A program made the translations under genes and the position numbers. DNA of 64,000 nucleotides from Tetrapyrgos nigripes (Eukaryota > Basidiomycota > Agaricomycetes > Agaricales > Campanellaceae), in the NCBI GenBank assembly GCA_013368315.1, contig JAACJM010000127.1, positions 175,131 through 239,130 on the forward strand, given 5' to 3'. The notes below the pieces were generated by a model. The model had not been told where the DNA came from. It saw only the letters and a program-made list of their open reading frames with translations, and did not search any database. Positions within the stretch are counted from its first letter, which is position 1; each line of letters opens with the position of its first letter. Positions 21,735 to 32,590 of this stretch are shown piece by piece.

Positions 21735-23189
21735 GCGGGACATCCGGGACGATTCAAGATGTACGAACTCGTTAGCAGAGAATTCTGGTGGCCTGGTATG
21801 TCAGTATTCGTTCGTGACTACGTTGAAGGATGCGCTACTTGTCAGTTAACCAAGGCAAATAATCACCTGGTGCATGTACCATTAATCCCGAACGAGATAC
21901 CAAAACGACCCTTCAGCACAATTACTACCGACTTCATCACAGATCTGCCAGAATGTGATGGCTTTAATGCAATTCACGTCACAGTCGATCGTTCAACAAA
22001 AACGGTTGTCATTTCCCCATGCAGAAAGGATATCAACAGCGATGGGACAATCGACCTCCTATTCGATAACACTTGGCGACGATATGGCTTGTGGAACAAA
22101 ATGGTATCCAACCGTGGACCTCAATTCGCGAGCCAAGTAATGAAAGGAATATACGCTAAGCTAGGTATCACCTCAGCACTTAGTACAGCTTATCATCCAC
22201 AAACGGATGGTGAGACGGAAAGGTTCAACCAAGAACTTGAACAATACCTTCGGACCTTCTGTAACTACCGCCAAGATGATTGGGTTAAATACCTACCTTA
22301 CGCCGAGTTCTGCCACAATACACGAGTCCATTCAGCAACTGGAAAATCGCCATTCGAATTACTCCATGGATATCTACCCTGACTCTTCCCTACAATCAAT
22401 CCAACTTCGCACGTGCCAAAAGTCGAAGAACGCCTTCAGAATTTGGACATACTCCGGGAAGAACTAAAAGCAAGTCTGTCGACAGCGGCAGAAATGATGA
22501 AGGAACAAAACAAAGACCATATGAACGAGGGAATGAAATTTAAGGTTGGAGACAAGGTGTTACTAGACGGGAAAAATCTGAAGACAACGAGGCCAAAAGC
22601 TAAGTTGGCAAATCGTCGTCATGGTCCATTCGAAGTCACTGACGTTATTGGTGAAGTCAACTACCGACTCAAATTACCGAACACCTGGCGAATTCATCCA
22701 GTTTTCCACGCTTCACTTCTATCGCCATACAAAGAAACCGAAGCTCACGGAGTGAACTACCCGGGAGAACCAGCTGAATTACTCCCCGAAGACAATGAAT
22801 ACGATGTAGAAGCGATTTTGGATTCAAAACCAACGAGGAACCGTCGGGGAGTACAATACCTTGTCAAATGGCTAGACTACGCTGACTCAGAGAATTCATG
22901 GGAACTGGCATCAGGACTAACGAAGCTAAAAGATATGATCGAAACCTTCCACCAACAACATCCAAATGCGTATCGACCAACAAACCTGATACGACCAGGA
23001 ACAACAGTACGCTCATTGGGAGTCACTATATGGGATATATGGCGGAGCACTCGTGTGCTTCAAACAAAAGCACAACTCAAAGGAGGGACAATGTCACGAA
23101 TCGCTAACGTTCTATGTGCTCCTTCCCACTCCACTGGACAACTGAACTCGGAATTCCATCATCATTCATCCATCGCATTTCCCCGTTAA
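21735..23189 (+). pseudogene. Integrase and chromodomain of the Ty3/gypsy element
   Basis: A frame break near 21.73 kb removes part of the zinc-binding HHCC region (AGHPGRFKMYELV, then CATC remain). In the catalytic core the first Asp is present (TTDFITDLPE), but the second reads VSNRGPQF, with Asn codon AAC at 22110-22112 where SDRGPQF is the rule. The Glu region DGETERFNQELEQYLR is present. A TGA at 22380-22382 interrupts the end of the core. The GPF-like module (GPFEVTDVIGEVNYRL) and a chromodomain (YDVEAILDSK, VQYLVKWLDYADSENSWE, near 22800-22910) follow. Chromodomains of this class steer integration to heterochromatin. The frame continues past the presumed LTR start to 23189. Confidence 0.92.
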
Positions 23190-23814
23190 TAACACTCCGC
23201 CTTAATGACACTAATAGATTGTACAGCGTCTACTGTCAAACTCGTCTCCGGACGGCAAACTGGCCGCTCGCTTGACACGTATGTCATACCTGGCAACAAC
23301 TATAAAAGACACCACAGAACAACATCCATCACTACCAGTCAAACAACAATCATTCGTACTCTCACTACTGCAATGTCAACTGCTCCCTCTACCATCTCCA
23401 CCGCTCAGAATGCATCTCTCACACACCCAACTAACGGGGGACGTTGCACATACGGACGACACTCAGGACGTCAATGTCGACTCTCTCACAACAGATGTAA
23501 ACGTTGCACATGGGGAGGAGAGGATGGACCAGGGCGATGTATATTGGGGAGAGGACATAGAGCTACGTGTGTAGTTCATCAAACATCCCTATGAGCAGAG
23601 CACAGAGGGAACCTTGGATGGGGAGACAGCAGCGTATGGGGTGCACCAGGCTGGGGTTCTGTAACTAACGTCATGGGATGGGGTGAACCCGGGGACTTCG
23701 CTGACTATTGGCCAGAACAGCGAGAGCTAGACAAGCAACTACGCGAACAATGGGCAAAACACTGGACGGACTGGCTCCCGAGCTCCAGTGAAAGCTCGTC
23801 TCAAGAAGGGGGTA
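23092..23814 (+). other. Candidate LTR start, TATA box and Cys/Gly/Trp-rich reading frames
   Basis: TGTCACGAATCG at 23092 follows a purine tract. A TATA box (CTATAAAAGAC) is at about 23302. An ATG at about 23372 then opens about 74 codons with a Cys-rich part (GGRCTYGRHSGRQC, NRCKRCTWGG) up to 23594. A second frame, ATG 23673, is Trp-rich (MGWGEPGDFADYWPEQRELD) and ends at the next LTR-like start, 23815. This could be a deleted second element (5' LTR, short internal part) or a 3' coding segment of the upstream one. I recognise no family for the two small proteins. Confidence 0.45.
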
Positions 23815-24282
23815 ATGTCACAAATCGCACCTCGCCTATTCGTTTCCTTTTCTTTTCACCACTCTATTTACTCTTAACCCCATAAACATCAACTGTTTCC
23901 CATCATCGTCTATAGTTACCATCTCCCCAGATCTATGACTCACATACTTATCTCCTCCGCTTTCTATGACATTCCCACTGTCAATCATTCCTTATGATCC
24001 AGTACCTTCATTATTCTCTCACCCTTGACGTCTCCACATGGTACTGTCTATTATTACCTACTTCTTCCCATCTGTTCTCATATCACTTATATACCCACTA
24101 TCTTTGTAACCTATTCCTTAGTTCGTTCACTTTGTCTCCACTCCGTACTACTACTACACAGTGTAGAGCCTAGTCTGCTTACTACTCCATTTCTCTCTCT
24201 CTCTCTCTCTCCATTCACTTGTAACTTGTCTCTTCATATCGTGTGACTTGGGTGGTTATTGAGTGTATCGACAACCTTGACA
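23815..24282 (+). mobile_element. Candidate LTR, about 468 bp
   Basis: It starts TGTCACAAATCG directly after the purine tract AAGAAGGGGG and ends, as the best candidate, at ACCTTGACA (24282), giving TGTCA...TGACA termini. A possible TATA box (TTATATACCC) lies near 24088. A CT microsatellite sits at 24191-24212. The right boundary is uncertain, because no second copy is present to compare. Confidence 0.5.
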
Positions 24283-25375
24283 ATGGGAGAGGCAATAGTA
24301 GTGAGGTTATCATCATCAGGCAGCCTGTGGTTCTCACTCTACCTTTTGTAATAGTACATGCAGCCATACATGTTAATCTAACCTTCTCAACTAGTATATG
24401 ACTCCCACTGGCCATACTCAAGTGGCACTTAAAGCTTATCTACATTTGCAAATAAATGTACTAGTAAATCTTTTGATTGCAACTGAGCTTAGACATTTTG
24501 TTTTCTGGGTTGATATGAGTTCAAAAGGAAACAAAATGATTATTGAAAAGCCTCATTCTTGAGATAATCTTTTGTCCTGCCATGGGCTGTATACAAATTG
24601 ATTCTGGGCTAGCATCAAGATTATTTTGGGCATTTTGTGCCTTATAATGCCTTGTAACTGACTCAAAACTATTTCATCCAGATTATACTCTCAGGCAAGT
24701 CCCACTATAAAATTCAATAGTTTCAATGAGGGAATTTTATGCACTCATTCTACTTGTCTTGAGTAAGCTCAACCTTATAGGCCCTTATTTTTAATTGGTC
24801 CATTAACATTACTTCATGATTATTCTGCTATTCTTATTTTGCCTTACAAGGTTTTGAAAATTATTTCCTGACCATTATACTGTCTTGTTATGTACTCAAA
24901 ATAATTGCATGAAGTAATTAAGCTACAGAATAATTTTACACAGCTTATCAGGAGTTATAAGGCAATGGATATAAATTTGCTTCCCTTATAAGTGATTACA
25001 AGTAAGTATTATTCTGTTGTCACATTATCTGCCCTGAAAGTTTTTGGCCATTTCTCTGGTGACTATTGATTCCATCTTGTTTACATGCTCAAACATTGCC
25101 CTAGGCATAGGAATTTCATATCTCCCTCCACCTATTTGCAATACTTGAAGTCTGAATTTTTCCGATGGCGTTACTGCCCTTTCAGAAATCGCTATGTCGC
25201 AGCACACCTCCTCCCCCCAACTAAAAGATTCATTGTCCCAATGAAGATGTCATAGTAGGATCAAGGATGACACATAGTGTTTCAGCCCTCCAGACCACAG
25301 AGGTATAAAAACCTGCAAGAAATTCGATTTTTCTTTAACACAAAACCTCACATTGTCATCTTATCCCTCTCTGCT
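24283..25375. other. AT-rich intergenic stretch
   Basis: AT-rich with many TTATAAGG-like words; no motif-bearing frame. A minus-strand frame at 25025-25207 (QIGGGRYEIPMPRAMFEHVN) looks protein-like but stands alone without an ATG or neighbours in frame. Confidence 0.35.
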
Positions 25376-26720
25376 ATGTCTGCTGCTACTTCAACCTCTT
25401 TCCAACCCAATTCTTGGCTTGCCAAGGTCTCCAACACTAGCGAAAATGCTGCTGCAATTGCCCATATGTGCAATCCAGGTCTCCTCATTATTACTGCTCT
25501 TCAGAGCTATGGGGACGCTGTGGTACGTATACTTATTGTCTATACCGTCGATTTACCTCTGATTTTCTCTTGATAGTCTGAGCCCGTAGACGCTAAGGAG
25601 TTCTGCAAGTCCAAGGCTTGTGTTGCTGCCTATCTCTGCCACGCCGAGACCATCAAGGGTTACTTTGACCAATTCAACGTCGACAAAAACAAGCTTCACA
25701 GCTTGCACAAAATCACCAACTTCGCAGAGACTCTCTGTAAGGCTGTTGCTCATCAGGAGGAGTTGTCAAACAATAAAGGCAAACACAGGGTGTGTCTAGC
25801 TAGCATTTTCCTTATCAACCATCTTACTTATTTCGACTTTCTACCTAGTGTGGCCCTTCCTCTCCAGCTATTATCAAAGACAGTGGGGAATTCGATGTTG
25901 AGGTTTTGTCTGATCTCAAAGACATTCCTGAGGACGATGTTATGGTAAGTCTGCGCCTTTTCTAACCACTTATACCCCTTGATCTCATCTTATTTTATAA
26001 GATGGGCAATGCTCGTGGTCTTGAAGTGTCTAGCCATGCTCCTAAGAATGTTAAAGAGCTTCCAAAGATTGCTAAGGTACATTTCTTCCACTTATTCTAG
26101 TACTTGAAGTATTCTGACTGTTCTTGCTAGGTCAAGGCTTCTGGAGCAACTATGTCTCCATTACTCCTTTGTCAAGGGCATTGATACCTCTTCTCAAGAA
26201 TACCTCAAGGCTGACTATTACCTTTGTAAGGCTGAGGCTAATCGTTAGGACAAGCTTGCCTGTACCAAGCATAGCCATGTGTTCACTGGTTCTGTGAACA
26301 ACTTCAATCCTCTGTCTACTGGTAAGTACTTAATTCCTCTATTTTTCTCCTACCTAGCAGCTCATTATGATTTCCTTTCTAGAACTGCTTGATACACCTG
26401 AGGAGCTTTTCTGTAAGACCAACGTCGGGGCTTTCTTCAACTATAAGAAACTTCCTGATGAGAACTTTCTGAGAGGGGAAATGCTGTCCATTGCTCACCA
26501 AATGCACTTCCTTGCCTCGCATTACAGAGGGGCTTATGACAATTTAGTCACAGTTATCAACACTAAGCTCGAGCATACAGAGTTGAAGGATGCTGCCATG
26601 GCTGAGAAACAGTCTCTTAGGGACCTTTCTCCCGAGAGTAGCACTAATAAGTCTATCTCCATTATTCCAATGGGCTTAGTGACTTCTGCCTCATCTGTAG
26701 CTGCTCAGGCCTCTCAGTAG
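25376..26720 (+). pseudogene. Six-exon gene of unknown function with two lesions
   Basis: Exons 25376-25522, 25577-25789, 25849-25944, 26002-26076, 26131-26321 and 26383-26720 are separated by 54-61 nt GT...AG introns. All joints are in phase. The protein starts MSAATSTSFQPNSWLAKVSN, is rich in Ala, Lys and Glu, and ends in a Ser/Ala-rich tail before TAG. No transmembrane segment or known domain is visible. Exon 5 needs a 1-nt frame change near 26.16 kb and has an in-frame TAG near 26247. So either it is a recent pseudogene or the assembly has two errors. The tidy exon structure suggests it was real not long ago. It sits between retroelements and could itself be transposon cargo. Confidence 0.65.
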
Positions 26721-27520
26721 ACCCTTAGTATAGCTTTCACTAGGTAGTCAAATTCGGTTTTTGGATCATTCGCATAGGTACACCATTTGCTAGGTATCAA
26801 TAAATCTTTCTTTATTGACCCTTCTGATCTCTCCTAAGCTCCATCATCTTTTCTGCTGCTCAGCTCCAGATTCTGTCATCATTTGGACTTGGATCAGAGT
26901 ATTTCCAAGCAGAATATAAACCATTAGCACTTAGCACCACTTTTCCAGACTTGATCCATCCTCATGGCCTGTGTCTATTGTACTCTCAGACATTGGTCCC
27001 GTTTCCTTCTCTGTCCTCACCAACGTCAAGATGTGAGGTCTATGCCCCATACCCTGGCTTTGAAAACACATCCTATGGACTCTCTTCTCACTAACCAACA
27101 TTGGGTGGCTTCAAAATCCAACCCTTGTCTATTCAGTTGTACTACTCGTAGACAACTCATTGCTGTCTCCATGAGTCAATTGTAAGTACATCAATTGATT
27201 GCCATGTGTAGTTAACATCATAGACCAGAACACATCCTCAGATCTATTCAATTGGCAAACCAAAGGCGTAGTAAGTACTGTAACCCTTGTCCCTTAGTGT
27301 TTCTTTGACTTGTCTGCTAGGTCCTACAGGCTGTAGCATACTTTAACACTACCAGATCATTTCTCGTCCTTGTATTAAGTAGATAATTGTCATGTATTAA
27401 TCTCGTTAAGTGGGATTGTCTGATTTGGTTATTCCACCTGTATTATGTAAGCTCATGCCTATGGATTTTTCCAATAGTGTTTGTAAGTTTATTCGACTGG
27501 GTTTAAGTATAGGATTAAGA
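26721..27520. other. No gene seen
   Basis: A plus-strand frame at 26964-27185 is Cys- and His-bearing but has no recognisable motif. The remainder is AT-rich intergenic DNA. Confidence 0.3.
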
Positions 27521-27627
27521 GCAAGTTTAGTGTAGTGGTTAACACAGCATCAAAGTATAAGATAACACTGATGTAGTGTCAGTGTTGCCCTACCCTTGCA
27601 ATCCTTGGTTCAAATCCAAGAACTTGC
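27521..27627 (+). ncRNA. tRNA-like unit (tRNA pseudogene or tRNA-derived SINE head)
   Basis: This 107-nt segment has a perfect 7-bp acceptor stem (GCAAGTT at 27521-27527, AACTTGC at 27621-27627). It also has a D-arm-like stem GTGT/ACAC inside TAGTGTAGTGGTTAACAC (an A-box match) and a perfect T-arm CTTGG-TTCAAAT-CCAAG (B box GGTTCAAATCC). In place of a normal anticodon arm there are about 60 nt holding an 8-bp hairpin (AACACTGA / TCAGTGTT). No clean 7-nt anticodon loop is found. A functional tRNA with a long intron, a pseudogene and a SINE are all possible; the odd centre favours the last two. Confidence 0.6.
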
Positions 27628-27829
27628 ATTCCATCACCTATCCACAGTGTTTGGTAGTGCCTTGCATATCTATAGCAGTCAATTGCTCCTATGGATCAAA
27701 TGTTACCCACTGCAGATAGGTGTGGATTTTTGTTATCCACCCTAGTCCTACTTAATCAACCACTATTTTTGTCATAATTTATCCACTAAGTGTTTTTGGC
27801 CCTAGCTCTTGTATAAGGTCCAATTGACG
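27628..27829. other. Downstream of tRNA-like unit and of the gypsy 3' end
   Basis: Contains GGATTTTTGTTATCC near 27723, whose T5 could stop Pol III. No LTR start could be fixed for the minus-strand element that ends at 27830. Confidence 0.3.
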
Positions 27830-28126
27830 TCAACTTTGCTCCAGGTAGCTCTTCTTCATCGTCTGACCCTCCACTAGGTTCCCTTCATCATTTAGTTCAA
27901 CTATTGGCTCTACTATTTCTCCATTCGAGTCATATCGAGGAGTTCTTAGTGTAGGCATATGATCAAAGATGTAGTCTTTTCCTGGTACCCAAGACTTATC
28001 CATAGATTCATCCTCAACCATTGCTTGGAGCTGCTCTGGCTCTAAGTCAATAAGTTTATGAATATCTTCTGGGAGATCTATTGGCTCATATCTTGCTTTG
28101 TGAGGTAGAACCCTAAAGGCAGCCAC
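27830..28126 (-). pseudogene. C-terminal tail of the second Ty3/gypsy type
   Basis: About 98 codons with AAFRVLPHKARYEPIDLPED near the start and an acidic C-terminus, ending in a stop at 27830. This tail with an AAFRVxPY-type motif is found at the end of the polyprotein in this retrotransposon class. No chromodomain is present. Confidence 0.75.
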
Positions 28127-28410
28127 TTTCTCTCACAGAACTGTTCTGTCCACTTCCACTAGAATATAGGCACCTCCCTTAGTTCTTTGGATAACGATCA
28201 TAGGTCCTATGTACCTAGATACATCTTCCTGTCTAAGTTCTTCTCAATTCGAGTATTACGAACTTGAACTAAAGTTCCAGGTTTAAAGTTCCAATCTTTA
28301 ATAACATGTCTATACTTCTTCTCAAAGCACTTCAATTCAGCCCTCTTTTGTTCATCCACTCTAGCAATCATTTCTTCTACGTGCACTCAATGCTTAGCTA
28401 GTGCCTGAGC

Positions 28411-29120
28411 TCAATATCCCACTAGTTCTTCAGTTGATAGAACTCTATCTGGTAATTTTACTAACCAGGTCAATTCTACTATGTCTAAGGGTAGAATAGG
28501 CTCCGCTCCCAGAGCAATAAAGTATGGTGAGCATCCCAGACCTCTCCTAGGAGTTACTCTCTCCACCCATAGCACTGGTTTCAAGAACCAAAACCACTTA
28601 GACAAGTCACCACCAGTCTAATATTGAAATGTGCTCGTTCAATTACTCTGTTAGCTTGAGAATTATATGCTGAGATAGTTATACCTCGAATCCCATACTT
28701 ATCTTCAAGCCACTGAAGAACTGCTTTCATTTGAGGAGCATTATCCATTACAACTTCTTCAGGGACTCACCATCTGCATATTATATCCTCAAAGAACCAT
28801 TTAGTGATGGCCCTAGCAGTATCATGCTTTAACGCACATCCTTCTGACCATCTTGATAGCACACATCTACACCCGCTGCTAGCTGGTGATACTTTGAAAA
28901 CATCTACGTGTACTTTCTGGAATAAGGAGGGAGTATGAGTTAGCGTAGGAGGTATTTTTGGTAGTCTGAGCTGCCTAGCTTGACAAGCATTGCAACTTCC
29001 AACAAACCACTGAACGTCAGTTTCCATATCTAGCCACCAGAATCGTCTAGCAATTAAACCTTCCATTGCATATACTCCTTTATGTCCTAAATGATCATGC
29101 ACAGCATGCATCATAAACAT
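28411..29120 (-). pseudogene. Integrase core, second Ty3/gypsy type
   Basis: The zinc-binding part reads HAVHDHLGHKGVYAMEGLIA...FWWLDMETDVQWFV then CNACQ (H-H-C-C pattern). The core has VHVDVFKVSPASSG (first Asp), a TGA near 28767-28769, then VVMDNAPQ (second Asp) and NSQANRVIERAHFNIR (Glu region) in shifted frames. At 28605-28411 a segment (LGCSPYFIALGAEPILPLDI) precedes a TGA where GYR is expected, and the frame then continues toward the C-terminal tail. Confidence 0.82.
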
Positions 29121-29360
29121 TCTCCTTTCTTTAGGTATGTAGAGAAGGTGCTGTCCTTGAATGTCGGGGTTCTTTCAGTACAATCTTCCTTCTTTGTTAA
29201 CAAAGAAATGTGTAGCTCTTTTTATAACCTTTCTCTTAGCTTTTACACTAAGTTCTTTCAACAAGGAACCTGTAGGGTTCTTTAAGTATTCAATAATTTG
29301 AGGAATCATATTATCAAACTCTTTAGCTTCTTTAGTTCAGTGAGTCTTGCTATAGGGGTG

Positions 29361-30221
29361 TTATTTCAACCATTCTGCACTATCTGGCAGTGCCATGATA
29401 ACATGTGCGAATTGTTGAAGAGGTGGGTTAGCGATCTCTTCTGATTCTCTTGGTGATTTTACCCCAATACTTTCTGCAAACCTTGTCCTTGCTAATGAGC
29501 AGATGTTTTCATGATCGAATTCCTCTTGAATTTCATCCTCTATTTCTTCTTCTCCAACCGCTAAGCCATTGAAATAGCCTCCCCTATAATCGATTAAGTG
29601 CTTAAACTCTTCAAAACCATAGGGTTCTTCAGTTTCTTCTTCTCCCATACTGAAGCGTAGAGGTAGCTCATCATCCTCTTCCTCCATATCTTCATCTACT
29701 TTTGTAATCGGCTTCTGATACTTCTCACCTTCATTTGGAGCCTGTTGGGATAAACCATCTGCTAGGATATGAGTTTTTCCTTTTACATGTACTAGCTCAA
29801 ATTGGTATTTGTGGATTTCTTCAATCCACCTGTTAATAGTCACATTAGGACCACTACTAGGATTATCCAACATTCCCTTAATGTAGCTAGCATCTGTGTG
29901 AACGTGGAGGTCCCTACACCCATAAGTATAGTAGAACAAGTCTTCCAGAGCTCACTTGAGACCATAAAGTTCTTGTTTCAGCTGTGAGAATCATTTCTCC
30001 CTCAGATTCAAAGGTATAGACCCAAAGTAGATATAATTCTTCTGCTTGGGGTCCCTCTTATCCCCTTGATATAGGTAATATCCCACTGCTATGTATGAAG
30101 TGTCCAACAATAAGATTATGCCTTTCTCACTAGTGTAGTCCACTGCCTTTAATGCTGGGGCACTGCATATAGTGGTTTGACCATCTTGAAAGCTTTTTCT
30201 TGTTCTGGTCCCCAATGCCAA
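29361..30221 (-). pseudogene. RNase H and acidic linker, second Ty3/gypsy type
   Basis: The frame includes APALKAVDYTSEKGIILLLD, SYIAVGYYLYQ, YFGSIPLNLREK, then two TGA stops (29991-29993 and near 29954) at positions where relatives have Arg (REARFSQ, LYRALR types). It goes on with VHTDASYIKGMLDNP, TINRWIEEIHKYQFELVHVK and ADGLSQ, and an acidic Glu/Asp-rich linker. RNase H removes the RNA template during reverse transcription. The frame ends in TAA at 29361. Confidence 0.85.
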
Positions 30222-31310
30222 GGTACATTCCCAGTAAGTTCGTATAAAGGTACTGCTATAGCACTGTAATCTTTCATGTACATCCTAAGAATACCTGCAG
30301 TACCTAAGAAACTCCTAAGCTCACTAAGGTCCTTTGGTATGGGCCATGTCTTAATTACTTCTACTTTTTCTTCATCCAGTTCTTGATCTTCGTAAGTACA
30401 TATATGACCAACTATCTTAGCTTCTGGACTACAGAGGAACGTCTTCTTCCCAGAGAAGGTCCTGCCAGCATACTTCATGTGTTGCACTACTCGATTCAAA
30501 TTTTGGAAGTGATCCCAGACGAATTTTCTTATGCCCGGATTTTCTGGTATTGTCTCATAGCCCCCATCCTCAGTTTTGTATCTCAGCAGCAGTCCTTTGA
30601 TGGAATAGTGACATGAGGCATCTCCTCCTTGAGAATGTAAGTAACATCATCATGGAAAATTGGGACTGAATTAGTCCAACCCATCAGCAATTTAACCAGT
30701 CAATGAAGTCCAAAGGGCATTTGAAATGCAGTCATATCTCTGGAGGACTCATCAATGTATTGATGCTTGTAGCCGACAAAGATGTCTAGTGTCCCAAGGC
30801 ATGCCCTGCCCATAAACTCCCTAGCTACATCAGTGGTTGTTGGTGGTACACCCGAATGTTGAATAGTTACTTTATTCAGGGGTTCCAGACTATGTACTAT
30901 CTGGACTTGACCATACTTCTTAAGAAAACAAAACCATTTCCCCTGATAACTACCATTGCATGGTTCATATGTTCCAGCTGCTATCTTTTCCTTGATAAGT
31001 TCACAAATCTCCTGATATTTTCCTGGCAGAATTGGGAAGTTCTTCTCTACCCAAGGAACATGTGGAATTACTGCTAGCTTTAAAGGTGGAAAGAATTCTA
31101 CCTTAAATTTACCAGCTTCTTCAGTCTTCCAAGTGAATCCTAACTCCTGCAACTTCATAAATATGTGCATAAGTTTTTTGCTCTTCCAGCCACAGGAAAC
31201 CTTCTGGGTGATTCCCATAAATTACTTTCTTCCTTTCTTCAGTATAACACTTGCCAGGGGTGAACTCTGGTGGATTAGTAGGTAACTTCAGTATATCCTT
31301 CAGTGGATCT
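30149..31310 (-). pseudogene. Reverse transcriptase, second Ty3/gypsy type, catalytic motif deleted
   Basis: On the minus strand NHPEGFLWLEEQKL and FFPPLKLAVIPHVPWVEK lead into RT: AAGTYEPCNGSYQGKWFCFL, QIVHSLEPLNKVTIQHSGVP, SSRDMTAFQMPFGLH, then a TGA (30700-30702, Arg expected), then a tract ending HVTIP. At that point relatives have the YIDD box. Here the sequence jumps to KGLLLRYKTEDGGYETIPENP, so the catalytic residues are missing and the frame shifts (near 30.6 kb). The thumb region (CSPEAKIVGHICTYEDQELD, LSELRSFLGTAG) continues intact to about 30.15 kb. Confidence 0.87.
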
Positions 31311-31329
31311 CCCAGTATTCAGGAGGTAA

Positions 31330-31775
31330 CTCCGTTTTGACCAGTTTCACTTTAAGTGCTACAGGCTTATATCTCCCAAAAGCATTCTTAACGTCAGGCT
31401 CATCCATGGTAGAATGTATTATGGACAATGGATTGCAGATCATCTCCATGGATACCAGAGTAGCTACAGGTCTTAGGTTAACTTGGGATCCAGACGTAGT
31501 CATTCATATGGAGAGCGCTAACGGTGCCATTACCCCTACCAGAGGCCTAGTGAGAAATGTCGGCTGTCACTTTGGTGACTTAAAAATCTTCTTACAAATT
31601 CATATAATGGACAATTGTCCTTATGAAGTACTTATGGGAAGACCATTCAATGTCTTGTGTGAAATGACAGTACAGAACATGCGAGATGGGAACCAGTTCA
31701 TCACGCTACACAATCTGAACTCCAATCACAGATGTACGATACCTACATATCCCAGAGGTCAGATGCCACAAATTC
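31330..31775 (+). pseudogene. Protease fragment of the same Ty3/gypsy family, inverted orientation
   Basis: The plus-strand frame reads VECIMDNGLQIISMDTRVAT, SANGAITPTRGLVRNVGCHF, HIMDNCPYEVLMGRPFNVLC and IPTYPRGQMP, the pattern of the protease domain in this family. Asn replaces the usual active-site region residue (MDNGLQ where DGGSQ or similar is common), so it is likely dead. It points away from the RT fragment beginning at 31310, so the junction at about 31.32 kb is a rearrangement between two family copies or an internal inversion. Confidence 0.75.
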
Positions 31776-31951
31776 TACCTCCACCAGAAGAGAAGTTTGT
31801 AGAGGGTATGAGAGCTTTCAACTCTTCAGAGATGTACTTAGTGGCAGGTCCCTGTATGCAACTATGGCAAGGGATGATAGGCCTCACTTTGATGGGATAC
31901 TTATGGATTTTTGAAAGCTTGTGTTCATGCCTCTTAAAAGGGCCAGTACTG

Positions 31952-32590
31952 TCAAAAGGAGATATTTGACTGCAAAAACTTATATAACATGTTGCCACTG
32001 GGAATCTTAAGCTCATCATTCTCTGAGAATTTTGCACATCTCTGATCTAGTTCCTGTTGCATTTCTAGCTTAGATATAATACAATAGTTAGACTTATCGT
32101 TTAACAGGTCCCAGCACTTTCTTTGAAGCCAATCACATTTTGACACAGCCAGCCCAAGATTCTTGTTGGTATTCGTTGTCAGCTAAGTCCAGCAACAATG
32201 TGTAGTCATCTGGTCTATGACTTCTGGGGTCCTTGCAATCTTCATTTCCATGAAGTGCTTACCAGCATCAAGGCCTCATTGGATGTAAGTTGGCATGTTA
32301 GGAATTTTCTCAGACCTATTGTGAGGAGACTCATAACAAGGCTTATAATCAAAGAAAGGATTTTTTTCATAGTCATCAGTGACAAACTCTTTAAAGTATA
32401 TATGCCATTTCAGGTGGTATTTGAAATCTTCCCAAGCCTCACTTAATAGGGAACTATCAAGACGAGATCTAAACATATATTTTTGTCTGACAGAGAGTAA
32501 AAACTGATATTTAAGTGGTAATACAATGTAGTCCATGAATTGGGCACTCTCTAAAGCAGACAAAGAGAAACCACAGCTACAAGTCAACAA
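31952..32590 (-). other. Minus-strand protein-like fragment, unknown
   Basis: Reading down from about 32.59 kb: SLSALESAQFMDYIVLPLKY, DDYEKNPFFDYKPCYESPHN, IPNMPTYIQ, and after a stop at 32276 a continuation KHFMEMKIARTPEVIDQM and a terminal ELDQRCAKFSENDELKI region. It looks like genuine degraded coding DNA, sandwiched between two plus-strand gypsy fragments. I cannot name the family; a gag-side part of the same element type is a guess. Confidence 0.4.

Larger units (their letters stand above)
18060..24282 (+). mobile_element. Chromodomain Ty3/gypsy retrotransposon, nearly full length, inactive
   Basis: Gag, protease, RT, RNase H, integrase and a C-terminal chromodomain follow in the Ty3/gypsy order on the plus strand. 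A purine tract (AAAGGAGGGA, 23080-23089) precedes TGTCACGAATCG at 23092, a likely 3' LTR start. A second, similar junction (AAGAAGGGGG, then TGTCACAAATCG) occurs at 23815. No matching 5' LTR is visible upstream of 18060, so the left end is lost or too diverged. At least six in-frame stops, all TGA, plus frame changes and an integrase Asp-to-Asn change show that it is dead. Confidence 0.88.
27830..31310 (-). mobile_element. Ty3/gypsy retrotransposon of a second type (RT to C-terminus), inactive
   Basis: The minus strand runs from a pre-RT segment (about 31310) through RT, RNase H, integrase and a conserved C-terminal tail that stops at 27830. Its motifs (HDDVTYIL-type RT, IGA-less RNase H, ADGLSQQ end of RNase H) differ from the FVKKKDG class at 18 kb, so two Ty3/gypsy lineages are present. 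It has no recognisable LTRs. It joins head to head with inverted fragments of the same family at 31.3 kb. Many stops (mainly TGA) and frameshifts mark it as dead. Confidence 0.85.
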
